Below are positions 10,201 to 18,900 of a stretch of 64,000 bases of DNA, piece by piece. How positions within the stretch are numbered: the stretch's first letter is position 1; each line of letters opens with the position of its first letter. The DNA is from a virus: IMG/VR virus record IMGVR_UViG_3300042938_002732, positions 31,363 through 95,362 of that record; one strand, given 5' to 3'. The notes beneath the pieces are model-generated. The model was not told the origin of the DNA. It saw only the letters and a program-made list of their open reading frames with translations, and ran no database searches. Made by a program: the position numbers and the translations under genes.

Positions 10201-10313
10201 TGCTCACTGTGCGCTTGGTGCAATGGGATGTGGATGACAGCACACCTGTGCCGACTGGCCAGGTTGGCGTCTTGATGCCTGCCACTCAGATGACAGTGGA
10301 GCAAACGATATGA
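7239..10313 (+). CDS. Large tail protein, possible tail hub/fibre anchor
   Basis: A 1024-residue protein. I place the start at the ATG at 7239 after a GGGGCAGG sequence rather than the TTG at 7218. The N-terminal part (about 1-300) is beta-rich; a segment near residues 490-600 has a 'GYGQESAFTSHTHPIDQI' stretch like phage fibre proteins. A helical coiled coil lies near residues 690-745. The last 250 residues form a domain that is duplicated as the next gene (shared LLPAIHDA near its start, GG-x-FG-x-DGR and a TTSY-P-E element). This suggests a multidomain baseplate or fibre-attachment protein. Confidence 0.5.
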   Translation: MASNEYIYANLSTREATGSTGSPLTFSWVAGQSVSYALRFLQRDSAGALGETGLDILSLRAAIGREGAWPESGWYKIKVGFAPSDSANTTERIDFNAGALDVEEALNALTGKPAEFRCDEGANTVLIRRVDGGEVTLSVVGDGLRPTSFGKILGGRRFPERKARLSLGGGSGLTFVSRLEGEAGNGISVQYVAPSTLNAAMSVTVAGNKITVGLSRASGELTATAATIKAAVEASVEASALVGVVILDTGLSVAAAQAEAFLSGGMNPSGYEYSLQLAQAPVVFTDWATRNLPAAPVVTRIQTGGRVDAGFVTTIWNTIQALSVPTDFRGAYQFKRGLKRSSLVSKDDGTVAIARILNALLAEEGGTVVVTNPNNNVAHIEFGGTFAGYDIANLEIAVYSTPPPDYVFSLDLGSADLAEMLQDKESVTLPFEVEATVWEDVSDPTLGTKVIKLWKTTAAIKRNVLWDALAVRPPIDWLRRPMPVDYVPFAGTQFLVGQQAAYTTVIGNGSTKVFSVAHGLGGGLEQVGQSVIYRDEGVVSVDVRENKASGRQLRDDEYVLRFVSAGSVSLEFDEPPDEDGLVVVVLGYGQESAFTSHTHPIDQIKTIGFDGATGESLRVILEDFQRRIARLELLIPRGSISLGSGLEKKKTQIPAIGEILPDIAMEGGEGEPLSLASQIIAPALKGDAPRVVAGTELEDQKKLFDAELLRVKAEAAAELKAAQEAANKAAEEVKVKVDQEAAQKKTSMISRVSIAEFATRLTATGTASLVALPNLYPSMRNGKYAWLLPAIHDAVAQDVSALPTAAAGNVYRNAGSLPLVLPGGGGRKGQSVPAGGFFGGDGRALYALRRAGTTTSYHPIEMERELIRLVVREGQFPLASELSLAWQLNLSFLTETLVAGAGYLMPVEVAPLPSASTPATTGANVGAVGQAVLLASPRIGFSRGVSETRQFSLKLARKLNESGQPVGTSQFTDYVESIGLEFPQGDFLLTVRLVQWDVDDSTPVPTGQVGVLMPATQMTVEQTI

Positions 10314-11383
10314 TTATAAGTTCCATGAAATCGATCGAGTCGGTGCCGGTTCCTGCCTTGGGGCTGCTGCCCGCGATTCACGATGCCGAGGCAGAGGAAG
10401 TGCCGCTGGTTGATGGGTTGCCAGTCCTGCCGCTGGCTGAAGCCTGCAAGGGCCGCATTTTTCGCAACCAGACGGCCAAGGCGATCACGCTCCCGCAGAC
10501 GAGTAGGTGGCCGGCACGCAGCCTGGAGGCGGGCGGCGTCTTCGGGAGCGATGGGCGGCTCTTCTACAAGGTGCGCCAGAAGCTGGGAACGACGAGTTAC
10601 TACCCTGAGACTTTTGAGCGCACGCTCTATACTTTTGCCTTCTCGCCGCAGAGTTTCTCGGTCGGATCGGAATTTGAGCTCTCGCGGCTTTTTTATTTCC
10701 GCCTGCTGGCTAATACCTCCTCTGCGGTGTGGAGCGTGATCTTCGAGATCGGCGTGCGCGCTGCCCAGGTAACTCCTACGCTGGTGCTCACGATGCCGGG
10801 CACGCTCACCAGTGGCTCGGCGAATGTCGCGATCTCCGATCCTCAGCTTGGGAGCCTTTTTTACCGCATGGTCGTGGCGGGTGATGGTATCTCCAGCGGC
10901 CTCGATGGCACGACCTATATCAAGAGCATAGACCTCGCCACCAGCACGCTTGTGCTGAGCCGGGCGGCCACGCAGAGCGGGGTAGAGGCACTCACCTTTA
11001 CGGCTCCCCTGGGGCCAAACTTGGGTGATTTCCTTTGGCTGCCGCCTCTCATGGAGCAGGAGGTGCTCCTTACGGAGATGAAAACGGTAAATCCCATGGG
11101 CATCTGGATCAAGAACTGGGGCGACAAAAATGTGCTGGGGCCGGATGGCACCACCGCGCCCGACCAGTATCGCAATGATCTCGGCTACCAAGGCTATGCC
11201 AAGGCCTTTGACAAGGCGACTCCCGTGCCACTCGACTCCCTCCCAACCGACGGTGACTTCCTGCTGCGCGCGCGCATAGGCCAGTTTGACACCGAAAACA
11301 GCGTAGCCGACCCGAAGGGCTACGCCGCCTACATGGTGCGCGCGATCGATGATGAAGAGGATCCGGCAGCCTCGATGACTTAG
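10310..11383 (+). CDS. Tail protein, paralogue of the upstream C-terminal domain
   Basis: A 357-residue protein coupled by an ATGA overlap. It opens with LLPAIHDAEAEEVPL and continues with GGVFGSDGRLFYKVRQKLGTT, matching in order the C-terminal domain of the preceding gene (LLPAIHDAVAQDVSAL, GGFFGGDGRALYALRRAGTT). The middle part (about 150-250) is unique. The pair probably arose by duplication and may interact at the tail tip. Function unknown. Confidence 0.5.
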   Translation: MIISSMKSIESVPVPALGLLPAIHDAEAEEVPLVDGLPVLPLAEACKGRIFRNQTAKAITLPQTSRWPARSLEAGGVFGSDGRLFYKVRQKLGTTSYYPETFERTLYTFAFSPQSFSVGSEFELSRLFYFRLLANTSSAVWSVIFEIGVRAAQVTPTLVLTMPGTLTSGSANVAISDPQLGSLFYRMVVAGDGISSGLDGTTYIKSIDLATSTLVLSRAATQSGVEALTFTAPLGPNLGDFLWLPPLMEQEVLLTEMKTVNPMGIWIKNWGDKNVLGPDGTTAPDQYRNDLGYQGYAKAFDKATPVPLDSLPTDGDFLLRARIGQFDTENSVADPKGYAAYMVRAIDDEEDPAASMT

Positions 11384-11405
11384 AGTTGACTATTTGATCG
11401 AGCGT

Positions 11406-12212
11406 ATGGCTGTTCCAGTAATCAGTAAGACGGCGGGGGTGTTGGCTTACGCGGTGGGGCGGGATTTTGTGTTCCAGCTCGCAGCGGAAAATGACCCTGT
11501 GGCATGGCGGATCGGGGAAGCGCAGCAATTGCCTCCTGGGGTGTTTTTTTCGCCGGTGTCAGGCACGCTCTCGGGCGCTGGCACTTCTCCTGGCGTATGG
11601 GGACTGACTTTTGTGGCGAGCAATGCGGATGGGGACTCCTCGCCGGAGACTTTCACGGTGGGGGTCTACGATGTGGGTGGGCAAACGGAATACTCGAAAC
11701 GGGTGCTGATCAATTTGAAGACGCTGGCGGTGACATGCGATGACCCGGCGGCGGTGGACTCGGAGAGTGCGCTGGGGGCTGCGGCGGGCCAGGTGCGCTA
11801 TGGGGATGAGGTGGTTTTCCAGATGGTGTTTACCGATGGGACGATCGCGGCGGGCACGGGCGCGAGTGCGATCTACTCGGAAATCTCGCCAAATATTCGG
11901 ATGGCGCGGTTTTCGATGAAGGGGAATGAGACGGAGCCGACATTTTTTGTGACCCCGCCGCCTGCTTTCAAGCGCAGCGCGGAATATGAGGCAGGTGAAT
12001 ATCGCACGACATATTATGTTTTCGCCCATATCGCGGGATCGGCATTGCAGTCGTATCTTGGAGATTTTGAAAATGATGCGGGGACGCAGGCGAATGTGAT
12101 TTGCGAGTTTGAGATCGAGTTTGACCGCCCGGCGGGGGCGAGCGGCCCGCTGATAACCCGCGTGACAACCCAACCTTTCCTGCTTCGCGTGAGCAGGGAT
12201 TTGATCTCGTAG
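11406..12212 (+). CDS. He_PIG-like tail/fibre protein
   Basis: A 268-residue protein. The ATG at 11406 lies 20 bases after a TTGAC junction motif; an in-frame TTG at 11394 is less likely. Residues 1-90 read as one putative-Ig domain: a GRDFVFQLAAEN segment, LPPGVFF and SPVSGTLSGAGTSPG, a spacing typical of He_PIG. The rest is beta-rich and ends in RVTTQPFLLRVSRDLIS. The 3' end of this gene is duplicated at 15843-15905 before the second large fibre gene. Confidence 0.55.
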   Translation: MAVPVISKTAGVLAYAVGRDFVFQLAAENDPVAWRIGEAQQLPPGVFFSPVSGTLSGAGTSPGVWGLTFVASNADGDSSPETFTVGVYDVGGQTEYSKRVLINLKTLAVTCDDPAAVDSESALGAAAGQVRYGDEVVFQMVFTDGTIAAGTGASAIYSEISPNIRMARFSMKGNETEPTFFVTPPPAFKRSAEYEAGEYRTTYYVFAHIAGSALQSYLGDFENDAGTQANVICEFEIEFDRPAGASGPLITRVTTQPFLLRVSRDLIS

Positions 12213-12213
12213 C

Positions 12214-15200
12214 ATGGGCGTCATCACATCCGGGCAAACGCTGACTGGCAAAGTCGGCGTGGCGTTTTCTCAAACGCCTGCCTACACCGGAACGTTCTCC
12301 GCAAGCAATCCATGGGTATTGCAAACCAGTTTACCGCTTGGGCTGACGTTGAATTCATTGAGTGGGCTGATTTCCGGAACGCCGACGCAAAAAGGCAACT
12401 TTACTTCAGCGTTGCTGAGTTACATAGAAAACACTGACATCGCTTGCGGAACAGATGTAGGATTTAGGCTTTTTGGCGATAGGGTGCTGGGAGTGATTTA
12501 CCGATCCAGCAATCTCCCAGAGGCGAATATCCCTAGCACATTGCAAAGTGGCGTCACAGCTATTTCGGGGACGCATTATCATTTCCTTGCGTTAAAGAGT
12601 GATGGCACGGTTGTTTCTTGGGGGAGAGGCAATGCGGTGGTGCCGCCATTATCTAATGTTGTAGCCGTTTCAGCGGGGTATTACCAATCGATTGCGTTAA
12701 AGGCAGACGGCACTGTGATCGGATGGGGCGAGACATTTGGCACTTATGTCCCTCCTGCTGTTCCTGATGGCCTTGCAGGGGTAATTGCAATTTCGGCAGG
12801 GAGTCATAATCTTGCGCTCAAAAGCGATGGAACAGTTGTTGGGTGGGGGTATAGTGGAAGCTTTGCGGAGAATGTCCCAGCGGGATTGAGCGATGTAATA
12901 AAAATATCAGCAGGCGCGGTTCATTCGTTGGCGTTAAAAAGCAATGGTGAAGTTGTTGCATGGGGGGGGAATTCTTACGGGCAAAGTTCCGTTCCTGCTG
13001 ATGCGAAGTCGGGGGTAATTGCGATTGCGGCGGGAGCTAGGCATTCTCTTGCATTAAAAAACAATGGGCAGGTGATTAGTTGGGGGGAGCAAATCCCCAA
13101 CTCTGGCGTTCCGTCGGCCTTTAGTGGATCTCCGCCTACTCTTCCGGCGATAAAAATTGCGGCAGGCGGGTTTTCGATGGCTATTTCAGTGAATGGCACA
13201 AATCAGTTTGCGAATCCCGTATACCACTGGGGGATGTCCGCAAACACCAGCGGGAGCTCATTTCAAAATTCGCAAGAGACGGCCGCTACGACTATCGCCT
13301 TCTCGATCGCGGATGGCGTGCCAATCATTACAGCGGGGCAGACTGCATCCGGAACCGTTGGCACGGCGTTTACCAAGACATTTTCGCTCACCGACAGCGC
13401 GAACCGCCCTGTGACGAGCTGGAGTGCGACAGGGCTGCCAAGCTGGGCAACGCTGAATACGACCACGGGAGCGATCACGGGCACGCCGCAGGATAGCGGG
13501 AGTGCGACGATCACGCTGACGGCGACAGGGCCTGGGGGCTCGGATACGCAGACGGCGACAATTTCGATCGCGGTGGGGCCGCCGATTATTACGGCTGGGC
13601 AGAGCTTTACGGGCAAGGTTGGCGTGGCGTTTTCCCAAACTCCTGCTCTTGATGACGCGCTGGATCGGCCCGCGACCTCTTGGGGCGTGACGGGGCTGCC
13701 AGCAGGGCTGGCGCTCAATACGACCACGGGCGCGATCACGGGCGCGCCGACGGCCAAGGGATCATTTACAGCGAGCTTCACGGCCACGGGCGGCGGGGGC
13801 ACGGGCACCGCAACAAGTGTGAGCTTCACAATCGCCGAGGGCGTGCCGATTATCACGGCGGGGCAGACTGCTTCCGGAACCGTTGGCACGGCGTTCAGCA
13901 AGACATTTTCGCTCACCGACAGCGCGAACCGCCCTGTGACGAGCTGGAGTGCGACGGGGTTGCCGAGTTGGGCAACGCTGAATACCTCGACAGGTGCGAT
14001 CACGGGGGCGCCCCAGGATAGCGGGAGTGCGACGATCTCGCTCACGGCCACAGGTCCTGGGGGCTCGGATACGGAGACGGCGACAATTTCGATCGCGGTG
14101 GGGCCGCCGATTATTACGGCTGGGCAGAGCTTTACGGGCAAGGTGGGTGTGGCGTTTTCCCAAACTCCTGCTCTTGAAGATGCCTTGGATCGGCCTGCGA
14201 CTTCTTGGGCGCGGACGAGTGGCGCGCTCCCTACAGGGCTGGCGCTGAATACCAGCACAGGAGCGATTACCGGAACGCCGACAGCCAAGGGCTCGTTCAC
14301 GGCTACCTTCACGGCCACGGGCGGCGGCGGCACAAGTGCGGCGACGAGCTTGAGTTTCACGATTGCGGAGGGTGTGCCGTTGATTGTCTCCGGGCAGGGG
14401 TTTTCTGCTTTTCTGAATAGTTATTTCAAGCGGGATGTGGCGCTGGAAAATGAAGCGAATCGCTCGGTGACGGGGTGGAGTGTCTCGGGAGCGGTGTGGG
14501 CGCAAGTCTCGGCGTCAGGGGAGATTTTTGGAACGCCAGTGGATAGTGGGGACTTCACGCTGGTGGTGACGGCAACAGGTCCGGGCGGCACGGATACAGA
14601 AGAGGTATCTGTCTTGGTGCGGGCAGGAGGCAAGGTGGTCTTCCAAGTGCCGAAGTTTGATAGCCCGCCGGTGCCTACGAATGATATCTTGGTGCGTGGT
14701 GGGGAGTATATTTATGGCCGGTGGACGGGAAAGGGAGCGATCCCCCCTGGTATAAATTGGGTGGGCATGGAAGAGGGTCTTCGTTTCTGGGGCACGCCGA
14801 CGCGCACGGGGCAGTGGGAAGCGGAGTTCGAGGGGCCGTATCCAGCAAATTTCGAGAGTGATCTGACGCAGGGGGGCTCGGGTGTGCCGCCGCTGCGCCT
14901 GGATGCGGGGGATGTGCCGGAGGAGATCGTAGTGTCGAAATTCACATTGCAGTTTGAGGCGGTGGAGCAGACGGGATATACCTACGGGCAGGTATTGAAG
15001 GAGCTTTTCTCGAACCCGAGCGGCACGCAGACGGCGCGGCGATTGTCTTGGAGTGGGTCGCGGTGCATTGGCGCGCGGGGGTTGAGTCCGGTGGTGCTGG
15101 AGAGCGGTGTGGCGGCGGCGGTGGATTTGAGTGTAGCGACAAGCGGCAAGCCGAAGGCGGGGCTATGGCTGTATGCGGCGCCTGCAAACGCGGCGGTTCC

Positions 15201-15399
15201 CGAGGGAGCGACAGCGCGAGGGATCCAGAATGGGGACTTGAACGAGAATGATTATTCGGCGGCGGATTGGGTATTTTCGGAGGCGGTGGTGATCGATCGC
15301 TCTTATGGCGGGTGCTTGCTGACGGCGGGCGTGGGAGGCAGGAGCCTTTTGGATGGCGTGAAGCGGGCAGTGGCGGTGAATGGAGTGATCTCGATCTGA
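12214..15399 (+). CDS. Giant He_PIG/RCC1 repeat fibre-like protein 1
   Basis: A 1061-residue repeat protein. Order: one He_PIG-like domain (about 1-70); about six RCC1-type repeats (about 105-345), each with a core like AxSAGxxHSLALKSDGTVVxWG; five further He_PIG domains of about 86 residues (about 368-800) with alternating 'PIITAGQTASGTVGTAF' and 'PIITAGQSFTGKVGVAF' subtypes; then a unique C-terminal 260 residues. RCC1 repeats form beta-propellers and He_PIG domains are immunoglobulin-like, so this is probably a long receptor-binding or adhesion fibre. It is paralogous to 15909-20045. Confidence 0.7.
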   Translation: MGVITSGQTLTGKVGVAFSQTPAYTGTFSASNPWVLQTSLPLGLTLNSLSGLISGTPTQKGNFTSALLSYIENTDIACGTDVGFRLFGDRVLGVIYRSSNLPEANIPSTLQSGVTAISGTHYHFLALKSDGTVVSWGRGNAVVPPLSNVVAVSAGYYQSIALKADGTVIGWGETFGTYVPPAVPDGLAGVIAISAGSHNLALKSDGTVVGWGYSGSFAENVPAGLSDVIKISAGAVHSLALKSNGEVVAWGGNSYGQSSVPADAKSGVIAIAAGARHSLALKNNGQVISWGEQIPNSGVPSAFSGSPPTLPAIKIAAGGFSMAISVNGTNQFANPVYHWGMSANTSGSSFQNSQETAATTIAFSIADGVPIITAGQTASGTVGTAFTKTFSLTDSANRPVTSWSATGLPSWATLNTTTGAITGTPQDSGSATITLTATGPGGSDTQTATISIAVGPPIITAGQSFTGKVGVAFSQTPALDDALDRPATSWGVTGLPAGLALNTTTGAITGAPTAKGSFTASFTATGGGGTGTATSVSFTIAEGVPIITAGQTASGTVGTAFSKTFSLTDSANRPVTSWSATGLPSWATLNTSTGAITGAPQDSGSATISLTATGPGGSDTETATISIAVGPPIITAGQSFTGKVGVAFSQTPALEDALDRPATSWARTSGALPTGLALNTSTGAITGTPTAKGSFTATFTATGGGGTSAATSLSFTIAEGVPLIVSGQGFSAFLNSYFKRDVALENEANRSVTGWSVSGAVWAQVSASGEIFGTPVDSGDFTLVVTATGPGGTDTEEVSVLVRAGGKVVFQVPKFDSPPVPTNDILVRGGEYIYGRWTGKGAIPPGINWVGMEEGLRFWGTPTRTGQWEAEFEGPYPANFESDLTQGGSGVPPLRLDAGDVPEEIVVSKFTLQFEAVEQTGYTYGQVLKELFSNPSGTQTARRLSWSGSRCIGARGLSPVVLESGVAAAVDLSVATSGKPKAGLWLYAAPANAAVPEGATARGIQNGDLNENDYSAADWVFSEAVVIDRSYGGCLLTAGVGGRSLLDGVKRAVAVNGVISI
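13318..14640 (+). repeat. He_PIG-encoding DNA repeats, array 1
   Basis: Five units of about 260 bp begin near 13318, 13579, 13847, 14102 and 14372. The first four alternate between two subtypes, and units of one subtype are nearly identical at the DNA level, not only in protein. This is recent copying or homogenisation. The same subtypes recur in array 2. Confidence 0.8.
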
Positions 15400-15423
15400 G
15401 TTGACCGCGAGGCGCGGCGGTAT

Positions 15424-15822
15424 ATGAGCGCATTCTCTGACTTTCTTGAAAACAAGGTGCTGGACCACCTCATGGGCCGCACGACTTACACGGCCCCTGC
15501 GACGATTTATTTCGCTCTCTTTACGGCGTCTCCCTCGGACAGTGGGGGTGGCACGGAGGCGACCGGTGGGGCGTATGCGCGCGTGGCGGTGACAAATGAT
15601 GCGACGAACTGGCCTGCGGCGAGTAATGGCATTAAGCGCAATGCGAGTGTGATCACCTTCCCGGAGGCAACTGGAAACTGGGGCACGATCACGGCGATAG
15701 GGATCTACGATGCGGCCTCGGCGGGAAATCTCCTATTCTGGACGACGATCACGGCCCGCACAGTGGTGCAGGGCGATATTCCTCGCTTCAACGCCCAAGG
15801 CATCTCGATCTCGCTGAACTAA
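15424..15822 (+). CDS. Phage tail fibre protein, Gp80-like
   Basis: A 132-residue protein beginning SAFSDFLENKVLDHLMG, followed by TAPATIYFALFTA and a GGTEATGGAYARVAV block. This is the well-known layout of small phage tail fibre proteins of the Gp80-like family, with a beta-rich C-terminal half (TITAIGIYDAASAGN). The ATG lies 23 bases after a TTGAC junction motif. It sits between the two giant repeat-fibre genes. Confidence in the family is good; its exact place in the tail is not known. Confidence 0.8.
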   Translation: MSAFSDFLENKVLDHLMGRTTYTAPATIYFALFTASPSDSGGGTEATGGAYARVAVTNDATNWPAASNGIKRNASVITFPEATGNWGTITAIGIYDAASAGNLLFWTTITARTVVQGDIPRFNAQGISISLN

Positions 15823-15842
15823 CGCCGGGGAGCCGAAAAGGC

Positions 15843-15905
15843 ATGACAACCCGCGTGACAACCAAACCCTTCCTGCTTCGCGTGAGCAGGGATTTGATCG
15901 CTTAG
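15843..15905 (+). pseudogene. Duplicated 3' end of the He_PIG-like gene 11406-12212
   Basis: A 20-codon open stretch (ATG to TAG) encodes TRVTTKPFLLRVSRDLIA, nearly identical to the C-terminus of the gene ending at 12212. The match continues through the stop codon into the start of the following repeat-fibre gene, just as at 12160-12290. It is therefore a by-product of the duplication that made the second giant fibre gene, not a functional gene. Confidence 0.85.
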
Positions 15906-15908
15906 GAT

Positions 15909-18900
15909 ATGGGCGTAATTACTTCAGGGCAAACGCTGACGGGGAAAATCGGCGTGGCGTTTTCTCAAACGCCCGCTTACACGGGGATACTCGATTCTTG
16001 GGCCGCAACAGGGCTTCCTGCCGGGCTGGCAATCAATACGACCAGCGGGTTGATTTCGGGAACGCCGACGACGAAGGGGGGCGCGACAGCTACGGTGTCG
16101 GGAACTGCGGCTCCAACTGCGACGAAAATTGCATCGGGATACAGTCACCACCTTGCGCTGAAAAGTGACGGCACGGTTGTTGCATGGGGCGTCACCTCCG
16201 GGCTGGCGGGAGGTTTCCACGTTTCGGTCCCCGCCGGGCTTTCTGGAGTGGTAGCGATTGCGGCAGGAGGCAGTCACTCCCTTGCGCTGAAAAATGACGG
16301 CACGGTTGTCGGATGGGGTAACAACTCCAGCGGGCCACAAACAATCCCCGCCGGGCTTTCCGGAGTGGTAGCGATTGCAGCTGGGCTTAGTCACTCTCTT
16401 GCGCTGAAAAGTGACGGCACGGTTGTTGGATGGGGTAACAACGCCAACGGGCAAACAACAATCCCCGCTGGGCTTTCCGGAGTCACGGCTATTGCAGGGG
16501 GGGGTTACCACTCCCTTGCGCTGAAAAATGACGGCACGGTTGTTGGATGGGGTGGCAACGCCAACGGGCAAAGGACAATCCCCGCCGGGCTTTCCGGAGT
16601 CACGGCTATTGCAGGGGGCGATTCTCACTCCCTTGCGCTGAAAAATGACGGCACGGTTGTTGGATGGGGTGACAACGCCAACGGGCAAAGGACAATCCCC
16701 GCCGGGCTTTCCGGAGTCACGGCTATTGCAGGGGGCGATTCTCACTCCCTTGCGCTGAAAAATGACGGCACGGTTGTTGGATGGGGTAACAACTACTATG
16801 GGCAAACATCTGATTTTTATGATTTTTCCAAAGGCGATTGGGGCAGAGGAATCGTGCTTTCCGGCGTCACGGCTATTGCAGCGGGATTCACCAGCTCCAT
16901 TGCGCTTAGAAATGACGGCACACTCGCGATTGGAGGGGCATTGTCCAGTGGATACCCTTACACTTTGCCGGATGGGACAGTTGAGGCGACGGCCATTTCA
17001 TTTACGATCACCGATGGCGTGCCGATCATCGCGGCAGGGCAGACTGCATCCGGAACCGTAGGCGCGGCGTTTAGCAAGACCTTTTCGCTGACTGACACCA
17101 CTAACCGCCCGGCGACTTCATGGAGTGCGACGGGGCTTCCCGCAGGGCTTTCCATCAACGCCTCCACAGGAGCCATCACGGGCACGCCGCAGGATAGTGG
17201 CAGCGCGACGATCTCGCTTTCGGCAACCGGGCCGGGGGGAACTGGCACGGCAACGGCAACGATCTCGATCGCGGTGGGGCCACCGATCATCGTTGCTGGG
17301 CAGAGCTTTACTGGTAAGGTGGGTGAGAGTTTTTCGAATTCGATTGCCTTGGAGGATGCTTTGGATCGGCCTGCGACCTCCTGGGCGCGCACCAGCGGCA
17401 CGCTGCCTGCGGGCCTGACCCAGAATACGAGCACGGGCGCGATCACGGGCACGCCGACGACCAAGGGCTCGTTTACGGCCTCCTTCACGGCGACGGGCGG
17501 CGGGGGCACAAGCGCGGCGACGAGCATCGCCTTCACGATTACCGATGGCGTGCCGATCATCGCGGCAGGGCAGACTGCATCCGGAACCGTTGGCACGGCG
17601 TTTAGCAAGACCTTTTCGCTGACTGACACCACGAACCGCCCGGCGACTTCATGGGGCGCGACGGGGCTTCCCGCAGGGCTTTCCATCAACGCCTCCACAG
17701 GAGCCATCACGGGCACGCCGCAGGATAGTGGCAGTGCGACGATCTCGCTCACGGCGACAGGGCCTGGCGGCTCGGATACGGAGACGGCGACAATTTCGAT
17801 CGCGGCGGGGGCGCCGATTATTACGGATGGGCAGAGCTTTACGTGTAAGGTGGGCGTGGCGTTTTCCCAAGCTCCTGCGCTTAATGACGCGCTGGATCGG
17901 CCTGCGACTTCTTGGGGTGTGACGGGGCTGCCAGCAGGGCTGGCGCTCAATACGACGACAGGCGCGATCACAGGCACGCCGACAGCCAAAGGCTCGTTCA
18001 CTGCTTCGTTTACGGCTGCAAATAGTAGCGGCACAAGCGCGGCGACGAACATTTCTTTCACGATCGCCGAAGGCGTTCCAATCATCACAGCGGGGCAGAC
18101 TGCCTCGGGGGCGGTAGGCACGGCGTTTAGCAAGACCTTTTCGCTGACTGACAGCACGAACCGGCCCGTGACGAGCTGGAGTGCGACAGGGCTGCCAAGC
18201 TGGGCAACGCTGAATACTTCCACGGGAGCGATCACGGGCACGCCGCAGGATAGCGGGAGTGCGACGATCTCGCTCACGGCCACAGGTCCTGGGGGGTCGG
18301 ATACGGAGACGGCGACAATTTCGATCGCGGCGGGGGCGCCGATTATTCAGACTTCCGTTTTCCCCGACCCGAACGGCTCGTCATTAACATGGACGGGGCA
18401 GTTGCTTCACGGCACGGTGGGTGTGGCGTTTAGCCAAACTCCTGCTCTTGTTGATGCCTTGAATCGTCCTGCGACTTCTTGGTTAGTGACGAGTGGCTCG
18501 CTACCTGGAGGCCTAACGCTGAATGCCGCCACGGGGGAGATATCAGGCACTCCCACGCGGGGAGGATCACAATGGGGGAATAATGGTGGTTCGTTTATAG
18601 CCTACTTCACTGCTACGGGGCCGGGTGGAACCAGTGCGGTAGCGGCTATTCTTTTTCAATTCGGCCCTGGTGCGCCGATCATTATGGCGGGGCAGACTGC
18701 TTCCGGCAAAGTAGGCGTGGCTTTTAGCAAGACACTTTTGCTCACCGACAACAACAGCACGGACCGTCCGGTAACAGGCTTGGCGGCGACGGGGTTGCCT
18801 GCGGGGCTAGTGATCATTTTCACGGAAGCCAGGATGGGGCTTTCATCCACGGGGGCGATTACTGGGACGCCGCTGGACGGAGGGGAATATACGGCTTCGC

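Noticed and set aside
13263-14360. Long antisense frames across the He_PIG arrays
   Set aside because: They only mirror the repeat-rich coding strand (Ala/Pro/Val rich) and show no start signals or domains.
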